Positions 37,601-45,506 of a DNA stretch of 64,000 nucleotides are shown piece by piece. The notes under the pieces are model-generated. The model had not been told where the DNA came from and did not search any database. It was given only the letters and a program-made list of their open reading frames with translations. The stretch is taken from the NCBI GenBank assembly GCA_016706055.1, contig JADJKL010000007.1, forward strand, positions 62,001 through 126,000, written 5' to 3'. The stretch's first letter is position 1, and each line of letters opens with the position of its first letter. The DNA comes from Chitinophagaceae bacterium (GTDB taxonomy: Bacteria; Bacteroidota; Bacteroidia; Chitinophagales; Chitinophagaceae). Both the position numbers and the translations under genes were made by a program.

Positions 37601-37936
37601 AAAGGCATCATTATAGATGACAGTACAACACAAACTCAGCAGCTCGGGTTAAAGAATAGTTTTGAGTTGATGCAAAGCCTGTTTGTAAATGTTGGTAAAA
37701 GCACTGGCGCCACTATCATTTCTGCTGCAGCTGGTAATCAGTTTGCACTGGAAAGAGGAGATTTGAAAAATGGTGTATTTACCTACAGCATTCTGGAAGC
37801 AATGGAGAAAAATCAAACAATGAAGATTAGTGAGCTTAAAAAGATTGTAGGAGAAAGAGTAGAACAATTGACAAATGAAATGCAGAAGCCAACATCAAGA
37901 AATGAAACGATTGCGGTGGATTGGAAGGTTTGGTAA
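34691..37936 (+). CDS. Exported WD40-repeat caspase-like (C14) protein
   Basis: A 1081-residue protein with a signal peptide (about residues 1-22, ending STAQ), so it works outside the cytoplasm. Residues about 27-640 hold 14 WD40 repeats (typical unit: GHTxxVxxxxFSPDGKxxxSxSxDxTxxxWD), enough for two seven-bladed propellers. A linker (about 640-830) with an Ig-like beta part follows. The C-terminal caspase/peptidase C14 domain (about 830-1081) has the catalytic His897 in YSGHG and Cys947 in DACHSGE, so it looks active. The WD40-then-caspase order is the reverse of many cyanobacterial proteins. The next gene encodes a second exported caspase-like protein; a joint proteolytic role is inference. 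Confidence 0.9.
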   Translation: MKLIRIAIFTFVHIVSIKNSTAQPPRLVLPTGHTNSIYCAVFSPDEKYILTASADNTVKLWNTSNGKLLTEYKGQTRGATNAAYCPDGKKIATSSAKGFINIWSVPEGKLLGVLEGHKFAINTVAFSPDGKFIISASADKMVSIWDAEKYKLVRNIEAHENGVTSAAYSPDGKLIVTGGLDKMARIWEAASGKLLQTLSGHTDNLNYAAFSPATPDDPTGGSRIVTASYDKSFIVWDSKTGKINYQVRKNKIISMARYSPDGNHLIICTGELVIIADAHTGNSLKELKTNSFINFTAIYNAAGRYVLSAGDNSAILWDAATGTIIRELKGYSTTPNSIACSPDGNFFATACSDSTIKLWNKNNGELIRELTGHTNGVISVNFSPDGKYLISSSYDNTAIIWDVAAGKFINNLLGHTSLVKNAIFTPNGNSVLTAAWDGFVVAWEFPLLKAKMEFNHNKSAIETVTCSPDSKKIVTTSLVGSSKVWQLKDGVQLLELDNEKNQALYAEYNKQGNQLLVACRDSTIRMLDANTGAIIREIKTDKPYIRFAKYSSDEKLILTTLKDTTATILNVKSGKVAKELIGHSSTINDAQFFDDGKKVVTCSADNTSKVWDVSSGKLLYSFFSTGHDDYINYLPSGYYKATSDASKLLHYVTNNYDVIGFEQLDVKYNRPDKVLEAIGNTDTALIKSYRKAYEKRIKKLGIDTTAFRDGYSVPKADFANRNNIEYEQKNGMLELRIKGSDDTYTLDRFNAWVNETPLFGQRGINIRKKNKNDFDTTITINLSQGENIIETSISNINGTESYRIPLQVKYTPANPVKESIRFIGIGIDKFSDSQYNLEYSSKDIRDLAKKLKEKYKDNIIIDTLFNENVTVSSVKALKQKLQQTSVNDKVIVSYSGHGMLSKDFDYYLSTYTVNFKKPEENGLAYDELENLLDNIPARKKLMLIDACHSGEVDKEEGIAIQRMADSLGLTKGIIIDDSTTQTQQLGLKNSFELMQSLFVNVGKSTGATIISAAAGNQFALERGDLKNGVFTYSILEAMEKNQTMKISELKKIVGERVEQLTNEMQKPTSRNETIAVDWKVW

Positions 37937-38078
37937 TAGAAGTTTTAGTATTTAGTTTTTTATTGATACCAGTTTTATAATTAATTATTAAAGCTACAGT
38001 AGCGAAAAATTTTGGGTAAATTCATAATAGTCAGCATCCCAAACTTGATTTACAGAAATCGAAGAAAAGTTTAAATGT

Positions 38079-40343
38079 ATGAAAAAAGTAATTTCTCTTT
38101 TAGCCTCTCTAATTTTAATATCATCTTATTCAGTTTCTGCTTTTGAAGGAGTTTGGTTTAAAACAACTTATGTTTTGTCTTCAAATCAATATCCTTCGGC
38201 ATTAAAGAAATTTAAACCTTCAAAAGTTTATGTTTTGTATGCAGGTGGTATGCTTTCAAAAGATCAGGAAAATCTGATGAAAAGTGATACCATATTAAAC
38301 TTCGAAAAATTCTTGAAATTATCCGGTACAAGCATTGATGGATACAGACTCATTTTTGAAACAAAAAATAATATTGACAGTGCCTGGCAAACAGATATAA
38401 TTTATCGAATTACAGACCGGTTTGTAAACCTTGGAAATGGTTTATTGGAAATATTTACTTTTGATACAACAGGGTCTTTTAATGACCAGTTTGTGTTTAA
38501 TTATGAAGCAAAATCTAATTCAATAAGCCGTCCTCTAAATGTAGAAAATTATAATACCAGAGGTGTTAAGGTCGGAGAAAACTCCATTGAATCAGAAATA
38601 AGGGATCTGGCATGGTTCCTTCGCCAATATGAAGTGTACAACAGCCATGACCGAAATTATTATGCAGTAAAAGCAGTGTGGATGTTGTCAGTGGGTATTG
38701 ATGATTATGGAAATGAAAAATATGTAACCTGTAAAACAGATGCCGCTTCTTTTGGAGATTATTTTCGACAACAATTTGAAAATAATCAAGGTATAGCAAA
38801 ATCCGAATCCCTATTTCATGAATTTCGGTTATTAGATAAGGAAGCCACAAAAGAAAATATTCTTAAGGCTCTTGAAGAAATAAAAAGGAGATCCCGTTAT
38901 AATGATTATTTTATTTTCATGTTTAGTGGATGTAGTAATGTTATCAAAGACGACCCTCAATTTTCTGGTACTCAGTTTTTTACCTATGATGTATCAGTAA
39001 ATCGCCAAACATCTGATTCTGCAGAAATCAGTAACCGAAACCAATCCGATAAAAAAGAACCTTATAAAAATTGTATTTCTCTTAAATTATTACAAGAATA
39101 TATTCAACAGATACCAGCCAATAATCAACTCTTTATTTCGGAAGCAGGGCCTTCAGAAAAGTTCAAATCAGAGTTTATTCAAATGCTGATGCAGAATTCT
39201 TCAGAGATAGCCAGTATTCTGAACAAAAACAGGGTGATTATTGTGCCTAATGGTTTTGGAATGGATGGTGTTAGATGCGGAAGTCAATCTTATAGAAAAG
39301 GTCCTTTGAATTTTTTTATTACATCGTCAGAGGGGGTCAATATTTATGATTTGTTCAAAGACAATGATGCTGCTGAAAAAACAGCTTTCTTGCTTAAAGC
39401 AAATGCATATAGCTGCGACCCCGAACAACTTGGATATTTTGATGTTTTCTTCGAGAGAAAGTTTTTGGCAGAATACAATCAGTTGCTCAATAATTCAGCT
39501 ACTGGTAAAACCAGAGGAATAGAGATTAATCAAACTGAATTAAAGGAAAAAGCAAAACTGGATGGTAAAGCATACGCTTTGGTGGTGGGAACAGGAAATT
39601 ACAATGGAAAGGGTTGGGATCCCTTACCGAATGCAATCAATGATGCCATTGCAGTAAAGGATGAATTGCAAGAAGGCTATGGATTTGAAGTACGTATGAT
39701 GGAAGACAAACCAATGGATTCCATTTATAATGCGATCAGAGAGTATTATCAGATTTTACAACCTAATGATCAGTTGTTAATTTATTTTGCCGGGCATGGC
39801 GATATGGAAACAGAATTTATGGACGACGGCTTTATTGTGTGTGCCGATTCAAAAGCCAGAAATGAAGATCCTATCCGCAACAGCTATATTCCCTATACAA
39901 AACTACAACTGATGCTGAACAAGATACCGGCCCGACAGGTATTGGTAATGTTGGACGTTTGTCATGGTGGAGTTTTTAATAAGGACCGAAAAAGAAATGC
40001 TCCAGCAGAGACAATTTCCAATAGAAATGTATTACAATTCCTGGCAGATCAATCTGGATATAAATGCAGAAAATTTCTTTCTTCAGTTGGTACTGAACCG
40101 GCCTTTGATGGTAAGCCGGGCGAACACTCTCCATTTGCGAATTTGTTGTTACAGGTGTTAAGATCAAGAGGACGGAACACTAATGGCATTGTTACTTTGT
40201 CGCAGGTATTTTCTGTTTTGCAAATTGCCAGTATGAATGAGAATGCAAAGTTGAAGATTACCCCCGAAAAAGATGGGTTTGGAGACGATAATCCAGAAAG
40301 TGATTTTATCCTGATTCCATTTCAGCAAGGAACAGAAAAATAG
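38079..40343 (+). CDS. Exported tandem caspase-like protein: degenerate plus intact C14 domain
   Basis: A 754-residue exported protein (signal about residues 1-21). A beta-rich N-terminal part (22-195) precedes two caspase-like modules. The first (about 200-470; VWMLSVGIDDYG, TDAASFGDYF) keeps the fold pattern but has FSGCS with Cys285 where the catalytic His belongs, and ISEAGPSE with Gly357 where the Cys belongs: a pseudo-enzyme. The second (about 500-754; YALVVGTGNYNG, NAINDAIAVKDEL) has both residues, His573 in FAGHGD and Cys628 in DVCHGG. The gene lies 142 bases after the WD40-caspase gene on the same strand. A degenerate copy controlling the active one is a reasonable guess, as in eukaryotic caspase regulators, but untested. 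Confidence 0.88.
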   Translation: MKKVISLLASLILISSYSVSAFEGVWFKTTYVLSSNQYPSALKKFKPSKVYVLYAGGMLSKDQENLMKSDTILNFEKFLKLSGTSIDGYRLIFETKNNIDSAWQTDIIYRITDRFVNLGNGLLEIFTFDTTGSFNDQFVFNYEAKSNSISRPLNVENYNTRGVKVGENSIESEIRDLAWFLRQYEVYNSHDRNYYAVKAVWMLSVGIDDYGNEKYVTCKTDAASFGDYFRQQFENNQGIAKSESLFHEFRLLDKEATKENILKALEEIKRRSRYNDYFIFMFSGCSNVIKDDPQFSGTQFFTYDVSVNRQTSDSAEISNRNQSDKKEPYKNCISLKLLQEYIQQIPANNQLFISEAGPSEKFKSEFIQMLMQNSSEIASILNKNRVIIVPNGFGMDGVRCGSQSYRKGPLNFFITSSEGVNIYDLFKDNDAAEKTAFLLKANAYSCDPEQLGYFDVFFERKFLAEYNQLLNNSATGKTRGIEINQTELKEKAKLDGKAYALVVGTGNYNGKGWDPLPNAINDAIAVKDELQEGYGFEVRMMEDKPMDSIYNAIREYYQILQPNDQLLIYFAGHGDMETEFMDDGFIVCADSKARNEDPIRNSYIPYTKLQLMLNKIPARQVLVMLDVCHGGVFNKDRKRNAPAETISNRNVLQFLADQSGYKCRKFLSSVGTEPAFDGKPGEHSPFANLLLQVLRSRGRNTNGIVTLSQVFSVLQIASMNENAKLKITPEKDGFGDDNPESDFILIPFQQGTEK

Positions 40344-40384
40344 TAGATACTGATGAAAAGATAATTTACTTCAATAGTTGTTCT

Positions 40385-40392
40385 TAATTTTG
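40385..40392 (+). promoter_or_regulatory. Candidate -7 promoter element deciding the ytxJ start
   Basis: TAATTTTG matches TAnnTTTG, 18 bases before ATG 40411. It lies inside the longer open frame that starts at 40378, so it favours 40411 as the true start. Confidence 0.5.
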
Positions 40393-40410
40393 CAGCAGAT
40401 AATAGAAAAA

Positions 40411-40740
40411 ATGAATTGGATCGTACTCAACTCCGAAGAACAATTAGCTGAAATAATTAATAAATCGCACAACAAACCTCAAGTAATCTTCAAACATTCC
40501 ATCCGTTGCTCCATTAGCTCAATGGTAAAGTCGAGGTTAGAAAAATCAAAAGCACCTGATTCAATTGACTTTCATTATCTCGATCTTATTAATTACCGTT
40601 CCTTATCCAATAAAATTGCAGAAGACTTAAATGTCTATCATGAATCTCCACAGGTGATATTTATTAAAGATGGAGAATGTATTTACGATGAAAGTCATAT
40701 GTCTATCCGCATGGAGGATATTACCGAATTGGTCGCTTAG
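40411..40740 (+). CDS. ytxJ: YtxJ family monothiol bacilliredoxin-like protein
   Basis: A 109-residue thioredoxin-fold protein of the YtxJ family. The single redox Cys lies in FKHSIRCSISSM, matching the family motif, and SPQVIFIKDGE carries the cis-proline. The family is linked to bacillithiol, removing it from proteins after oxidative stress, and Bacteroidota often have it. The start at 40411 (MNWIVLNSEEQ) fits the family length and the upstream promoter match. It is next to the caspase-like pair, but its own promoter suggests independent expression. Confidence 0.88.
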   Translation: MNWIVLNSEEQLAEIINKSHNKPQVIFKHSIRCSISSMVKSRLEKSKAPDSIDFHYLDLINYRSLSNKIAEDLNVYHESPQVIFIKDGECIYDESHMSIRMEDITELVA

Positions 40741-41835
40741 TTAATAACCAATTATAGGTTTAAGCTTTCCCCATAATTCAGAATCAAAACTGGAAACAGC
40801 AAGTTGCACATTGCCCGCTGAATTGCCCATCCGGATCACCACAATATTTTGCGAAGGAACCACATATATTTTCTGGTCATTCTTTCCCAATGCTGCATAC
40901 ATATCTTCTGGTGCATTAAGAATTAGAGTGCCGTTAAATACAAACTGGGTTGTAGGAAGCATATGGCTGCTTTTGCCATTCAACCAAGTTAAGTAACCGT
41001 ATGAGTTGTTGATTGTTTGCGAACTATTTACCTGTGCATTAAAATAATTACTATCGCTGAGTACTGCCGTGGTATTCCATTTCCCTTTGTTTAGCATCAG
41101 CAATCCAAATCTTGCCATGCTTCTTGGTGTGCTGTAATAGACATTGTTGTAGCCTGAAGGAAGCCACAAGCCATTCATACCAATCTTGTCTTTAATTTTT
41201 GCCTGGAAATATGCATTGTATGATTGGCCGCTTGCATTCTCTACTACTTTATCCAGTATAGTATAAGGCGCATTATGATATGCCCACCTTGTTCCTGCAT
41301 CTGCTTTATAAATCATACAGGATGGCAGCGTACAATCAACATCAGGAACACCATCATCCAATCCCGTTGCCATGGTTAACTGATGTCTTACGGTAATTAA
41401 ATTTTCTTTGGCCAATGGTAACGATGTCCAGCCTGTTCCAATGTATTGTGATGTTTTGTTATTAATGTTCAATAATCCTTCTTGCTGTGCAATACCAACC
41501 AGAAAGGCCGTTGCCGTTTTCCCTGCTGATGCCCAATACCAGTTACTGTCAGCAGTAAAGGTGCCGAAATACTTTTCTATTACAATCTTCCCATTTTTTA
41601 AAACGATAAATCCCTTTGTTCCCTTTGATTGCAGATAAGTGTAGAGATCGGGGATTAATGCTTCATTCCAACCAAGCGATGCAGGAGTTGTTGTTTGCCA
41701 ATCTGTGCCACTTGTTGGAGGAAAGTAAAGAGCTTCTGATGGTGGCAGTGGATCAGGATTACCTGAAGTATCCTTCTGACAACTGACAAAAAAAATTGTA
41801 AAAATTAAACTTAGAGATAAAAATGCTTTGAACAT
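40741..41835 (-). CDS. Serine hydrolase / class C beta-lactamase-like lipoprotein
   Basis: A 364-residue lipoprotein (Cys19 in FFVSC) of the beta-lactamase/penicillin-binding family. The nucleophile motif SXXK is SAGK at residues 103-106, the YXN-type motif is the YHN in WAYHNAPY near residue 185, and a Gly-rich strand follows late. Such proteins are esterases, D-amino peptidases or unknown hydrolases rather than resistance enzymes. The stop lies directly against the convergent ytxJ stop. It belongs to the same broad family as the gene at 62195-63430, but the two are not close copies. Confidence 0.85.
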   Translation of the reverse strand: MFKAFLSLSLIFTIFFVSCQKDTSGNPDPLPPSEALYFPPTSGTDWQTTTPASLGWNEALIPDLYTYLQSKGTKGFIVLKNGKIVIEKYFGTFTADSNWYWASAGKTATAFLVGIAQQEGLLNINNKTSQYIGTGWTSLPLAKENLITVRHQLTMATGLDDGVPDVDCTLPSCMIYKADAGTRWAYHNAPYTILDKVVENASGQSYNAYFQAKIKDKIGMNGLWLPSGYNNVYYSTPRSMARFGLLMLNKGKWNTTAVLSDSNYFNAQVNSSQTINNSYGYLTWLNGKSSHMLPTTQFVFNGTLILNAPEDMYAALGKNDQKIYVVPSQNIVVIRMGNSAGNVQLAVSSFDSELWGKLKPIIGY

Positions 41836-41928
41836 AGGTAATACTTAGGGTGCTTTTCAGACTATTGGATTTTGCTATCGTTTAATAGTTGCTATAAAAA
41901 ATAGCTTCTTATATTGTCTGATAACGCA

Positions 41929-43041
41929 TTATGTATTTAGTGTATTGTACATTATATCAACGAGTCCGTTTCTGGTCTTATCTTCTGATAATTCCCAGAA
42001 CATGATTCCACCTAATTTTTTTCTCCTTATAAATCTTGTTTTCTCTTTAATGGATCGTTCATCATCAAATGTGGCAAATAGCTTTTTATCAGCATTATAT
42101 TGAAAGGGAGCCTTTGCTTTTTTATCCCAGTAATAACGATAACCAGAAGTGTCGCTGAAGTAAGTAGGGAAGTTTTTAAAAGCAACGCCTTGTTTAAATT
42201 TCCCTTGCTGATATAATCCATGATTGGTATCCGGCACATTTTCCCATACTCTTGCATAGAAGGCGGCACCTATAATTAATTTATCAGCCCGTACATTTTT
42301 ATTCAATAACCAGTTTACACATTTCTCTGTCGATTCCTGGCCGGGTCTGTAATCTTCCAATGGTGTATGATGTCCGGTAACGCTACTATAACCACCCACC
42401 AAGTCGTATGTCATTAGGTTAATAAAATCCACCAATGGTGTTACGGCATCCCAATCAATTGACTTTTCCAGGTAGTTGACAAATCCTCCGGCAGCAAATG
42501 TTAACAGATATTTATCTCCCATTTCCTTTCGTAAGGCTTTCACCAGTTCAGTGAAATTATTTCTATCCATTGCATCAAACCGATGACCCGGATAACCTTC
42601 GATGGCAGGATACTCCCAATCAAGATCAAGCCCATCGATTCCATATTTTTCAAAAAGTTCTACAGTTGTTTTAGCAAATGTTCTCCGGTGTTTTTCAGAA
42701 GAGAAAAGCTCCGAACAAGGTGCACAACCACTCCATCCTCCAATGGAAACCATGATTTTTAGCTGTGGGTTTGTTTGCTTTAGCAGTACCAGTTCCTCTA
42801 CTGTTTTTCGTTGTTTTTCATTGGTAAAAGTGAGACTGTCATTCTGTAAACGAAGGAAACTATAGATAATATGAGTGAGCTTTTTGACTGGGTATTGCTG
42901 TATGGTATTCTCATCTCCGGTGTAATAAGCAATGATTTTCTTATCGGTTAAAATCTGCGAATTCACAGTTTTCCCTATGAAAAGTAAAAAAAATGGGAAT
43001 ATCTTTTTTATTACAATCAGTGTTTCTCGAATAGAAATCAT
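41929..43041 (-). CDS. GH18 chitinase, exported
   Basis: A 370-residue glycoside hydrolase family 18 protein. The catalytic DXXDXDXE motif is DGLDLDWE, with the acid Glu143 followed by YP; MVSIGGWSG (substrate-binding strand) and the late GGIMFWELSED also fit. I use ATG 43041, which begins MISIRETLIVIKKIFPFFLLF, a plausible signal ending VNSQ; the frame is open to 43122, but that part overlaps the next gene. It would cut chitin or related N-acetylglucosamine polymers outside the cell. No carbohydrate-binding module or sorting domain is visible. Confidence 0.92.
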   Translation of the reverse strand: MISIRETLIVIKKIFPFFLLFIGKTVNSQILTDKKIIAYYTGDENTIQQYPVKKLTHIIYSFLRLQNDSLTFTNEKQRKTVEELVLLKQTNPQLKIMVSIGGWSGCAPCSELFSSEKHRRTFAKTTVELFEKYGIDGLDLDWEYPAIEGYPGHRFDAMDRNNFTELVKALRKEMGDKYLLTFAAGGFVNYLEKSIDWDAVTPLVDFINLMTYDLVGGYSSVTGHHTPLEDYRPGQESTEKCVNWLLNKNVRADKLIIGAAFYARVWENVPDTNHGLYQQGKFKQGVAFKNFPTYFSDTSGYRYYWDKKAKAPFQYNADKKLFATFDDERSIKEKTRFIRRKKLGGIMFWELSEDKTRNGLVDIMYNTLNT

Positions 43042-43042
43042 A

Positions 43043-43050
43043 TATATTTG
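43043..43050 (+). promoter_or_regulatory. Candidate -7 promoter element for the SWIB-domain gene
   Basis: TATATTTG matches TAnnTTTG, 47 bases before ATG 43098, just next to the divergent chitinase start at 43041. Confidence 0.45.
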
Positions 43051-43097
43051 ACTTTGGTAATAACAAATACTCATTAAAATTCTAAATCTACAACAAC

Positions 43098-43527
43098 ATG
43101 GCAACAAAGAAAAAAGCAGCAAAAAAAGCAGCTCCTAAAAAAGCAGCTAAAAAAGCGCTCCAAAAAAAAGCAGCTCCTAAAAAAGCAGCAAAGAAAGCAG
43201 CTCCTAAAAAAAGCAGCAAAGAAAGCAGCTCCTAAAAAAGCAGCGAAAAAAGCAGCTCCTAAAAAGAAAGCAGCTCGTAAGCCTAACCCGGCATTTATGA
43301 AACCGTTGAATCCAAGTGCAGCATTAGGTGCAGTAGTTGGAACTAAGCCATTGCCTCGTACTGAAGTGGTTAAAAAAATCTGGGTTTACATTAAAGCAAA
43401 CAAATTACAAGATCCAAAAAACAGACGTATGATTAATGCTGATGCAAAACTGAAAGTAGTTTTCGGTGGCAAAGCACAGGTATCTATGTTTGATATGGCA
43501 AAGCATTTAGCAAAGCATCTTAGTTAA
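43098..43527 (+). CDS. SWIB/MDM2 domain protein with histone H1-like Lys/Ala tail, broken by one frameshift
   Basis: A small basic protein of about 142 residues. The N-terminal 65 residues are repeats of AAPKK and AAKK, like a bacterial histone H1. The C-terminal 80 residues are a SWIB domain (MKPLNPSAALGAVVG, VVKKIWVYIKANKLQDP, DAKLKVVFGG). The tail frame stops near 43236; removing one base from the A-run at 43206-43212 keeps the tail in frame through to the SWIB domain. SWIB domains of this kind occur in chlamydial and Bacteroidota proteins associated with chromatin compaction or topology. The Lys/Ala repeat is prone to both sequencing and true slippage errors. Confidence 0.85.
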
Positions 43528-43548
43528 TAACTACAACTAAGAATTTTA

Positions 43549-43576
43549 AAAGGGCATCAATGATGCCCTTTTTTAT
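43549..43576 (+). terminator. Terminator after the SWIB-domain gene
   Basis: GGGCATC and GATGCCC form a 7-base stem with a 3-base loop, preceded by A-rich bases and followed by TTTTTT. Confidence 0.88.
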
Positions 43577-43790
43577 TTTCAAAAACTATTTAGTATCGTT
43601 TATAAAATTCCTAATCGTAGTTTCCCTATGGATATGATTGTCCGAAATAAATCACTCTTATAATATTTTCCATTAGTCAATGGTTTGATAAGCACTTGAT
43701 TAATTGAAGCTTTTGTTTATAAAAGAAATTCTATCGTAAAATCACTATTATTTTTTTTGCTCTATTTTAAAAAAATAATAGGATAAACAC

Positions 43791-43821
43791 TTGCATTAAC
43801 TACGATTCAGAATTACATTTG
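43791..43821 (+). promoter_or_regulatory. Candidate promoter of the T9SS-cargo gene
   Basis: TTG at 43791-43793 and TACATTTG at 43814-43821 (match to TAnnTTTG), separated by 20 bases, as expected for a Bacteroidota sigma-70 promoter. The -7 element ends 22 bases before the ATG at 43844. The remainder of the 316-base gap from 43528 shows only the SWIB-gene terminator. Confidence 0.55.
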
Positions 43822-43843
43822 TTCAGTATTTATCCGACCCTAT

Positions 43844-45412
43844 ATGAAACAAATGTACTCTTCCCTTAGCAGGTTAATTCCTGTATTATTGCTTTTTTGT
43901 ATTCAAACTCCTTTGAATGTTCTTGGGCAGACTCCAGTAAGCACCATTGCTACTTCTGGTTCTACAGCTCCTGTTGTTACGTATTCAAATTTAAAAGCCG
44001 CTGGTTTACGTAATACCTCAGGTGGATTGATATCTTATTGGGATAGTACCGGTTCTGATTTTACAGTAAATTTTAATGCGCCTGCTGCTATTAATACACT
44101 AAGCCTTACTCAAATGACAGTTAGTGGTATTTCTTCAGCAGTTATCAAAATACCAACAAGTAGTATGGTAAGAATAAGAAGATCAAAAAATGATCAGGTT
44201 GGAGATGATAGAAATTATTTTAATTTTTGGGCAGCCTGTTCCTCTATTCCTACAACTGGTTCTACTTCCGGTACATTTAATTTTACAGCACCCGAAGTAT
44301 TAAATCCTGATGAAGCTTTTTTATCCAACAACCTTACAAGCGGTTACGATAATATATTTCAAAACACAATTGCTTCGCCTCACTTTGGAAATATTGAAAG
44401 AATAGATTTTATTATTCCTTCAGGGTTAAAACCAATAAATGATACTGACAGAATTGAAAGTGGTGCAGTATTATTTGATAGAGGTAGTGGAGATCCATTT
44501 AAAATTGCAGCAATAACTGCAGTAAATGCTTCTAATGTGCCAACAGCATTCGGGCCGTTGATTTCTATTGCAACAGTTCAGTTTGGCCCACCATTGTTAG
44601 CAGCAGGGTTTGATTATGGAATAATGATCAATGATGTAAACTATTATGGACAAAGCAGACCTTCAACAAATAACAATCAAAATATTAAAGGAGTATTTAT
44701 AAGTCTCCGTGATTTAGGGATTGCTGTTAATCAAAAGTTTTATGGGTATGCAATTTTTGGTGACGATGTTGTAACTGCTGATCCTGACTGGACAACTTAT
44801 CCTAACAATTCAAATGCAGGTTCGCAATTGGACCCAGTAAATATGCTGGGTATGTTTAAGTCGTCAAAATCTGTTTTATCAGTTCCTGTAAATTTTGAAG
44901 TAGCAAAACATAACAATCAATCAGCATTGAATTTTACACTGTATAATAAATATGTTAGTGATGAGGTAATTATTGAAAGATCTGTTGATGGTATTAATTA
45001 TACAGCAATCGGCACATTGCCTGTTGCGGAAGCAAGAGATTATAGCTACAATGATGTTGCGCCAGCAGAAGGGAATAATTTTTATCGTTTGTTTTTCAAA
45101 GAGAAGAAAGGGAGTGGAGGATACTCTCAGGTGAAGATGGTACAATTTCCTAAAACTGAATATGTAAAAGCTTACCCTGTTCCTGCAACTGATGTACTTA
45201 ACCTTGTAGTGCCGGATAATTGGAAAAATAAAAGTATAAAAGTTGAACTATGGAATCAAGCTGGACACCTAGTTCAACAAAATTCTTTGAAAGTAAATGC
45301 AACCTCTTTCCCCTTAGTATTGAATAAAAAACAGAGTGGGTTTTACCAATTACGAATATTTAATACTTACGACCAAACTTCAGTAATAAAAAATATTACA
45401 ATCATACAATAA
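43844..45412 (+). CDS. Secreted protein with type IX secretion C-terminal sorting domain
   Basis: A 522-residue secreted protein. A signal peptide (about residues 1-28, ending LGQT) precedes a beta-rich body with no recognised enzyme domain. The last 80 residues (from AYPVPATDVLNL) have the T9SS type A sorting-domain pattern: a central ELWNQAGHLVQ strand and a final FYQLRIFN. Such proteins are moved through the outer membrane by the type IX system and attached to the surface. Its function is unknown. No T9SS machinery gene lies in the window. Confidence 0.85.
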   Translation: MKQMYSSLSRLIPVLLLFCIQTPLNVLGQTPVSTIATSGSTAPVVTYSNLKAAGLRNTSGGLISYWDSTGSDFTVNFNAPAAINTLSLTQMTVSGISSAVIKIPTSSMVRIRRSKNDQVGDDRNYFNFWAACSSIPTTGSTSGTFNFTAPEVLNPDEAFLSNNLTSGYDNIFQNTIASPHFGNIERIDFIIPSGLKPINDTDRIESGAVLFDRGSGDPFKIAAITAVNASNVPTAFGPLISIATVQFGPPLLAAGFDYGIMINDVNYYGQSRPSTNNNQNIKGVFISLRDLGIAVNQKFYGYAIFGDDVVTADPDWTTYPNNSNAGSQLDPVNMLGMFKSSKSVLSVPVNFEVAKHNNQSALNFTLYNKYVSDEVIIERSVDGINYTAIGTLPVAEARDYSYNDVAPAEGNNFYRLFFKEKKGSGGYSQVKMVQFPKTEYVKAYPVPATDVLNLVVPDNWKNKSIKVELWNQAGHLVQQNSLKVNATSFPLVLNKKQSGFYQLRIFNTYDQTSVIKNITIIQ

Positions 45413-45468
45413 ACGAATATTAATTGCTTATTCCGGTTTTGAATTTTTTGGGTGACACTAAAAAATAT

Positions 45469-45496
45469 AAAAGGGTTATCAGTAGATAACCCTTTT
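45469..45496. terminator. Bidirectional terminator
   Basis: AAAAGGGTTATC and GATAACCCTTTT form a perfect 12-base stem with a 4-base loop, between the convergent genes ending at 45412 and 45507. Confidence 0.9.
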
Positions 45497-45506
45497 ACTT
45501 TATATT

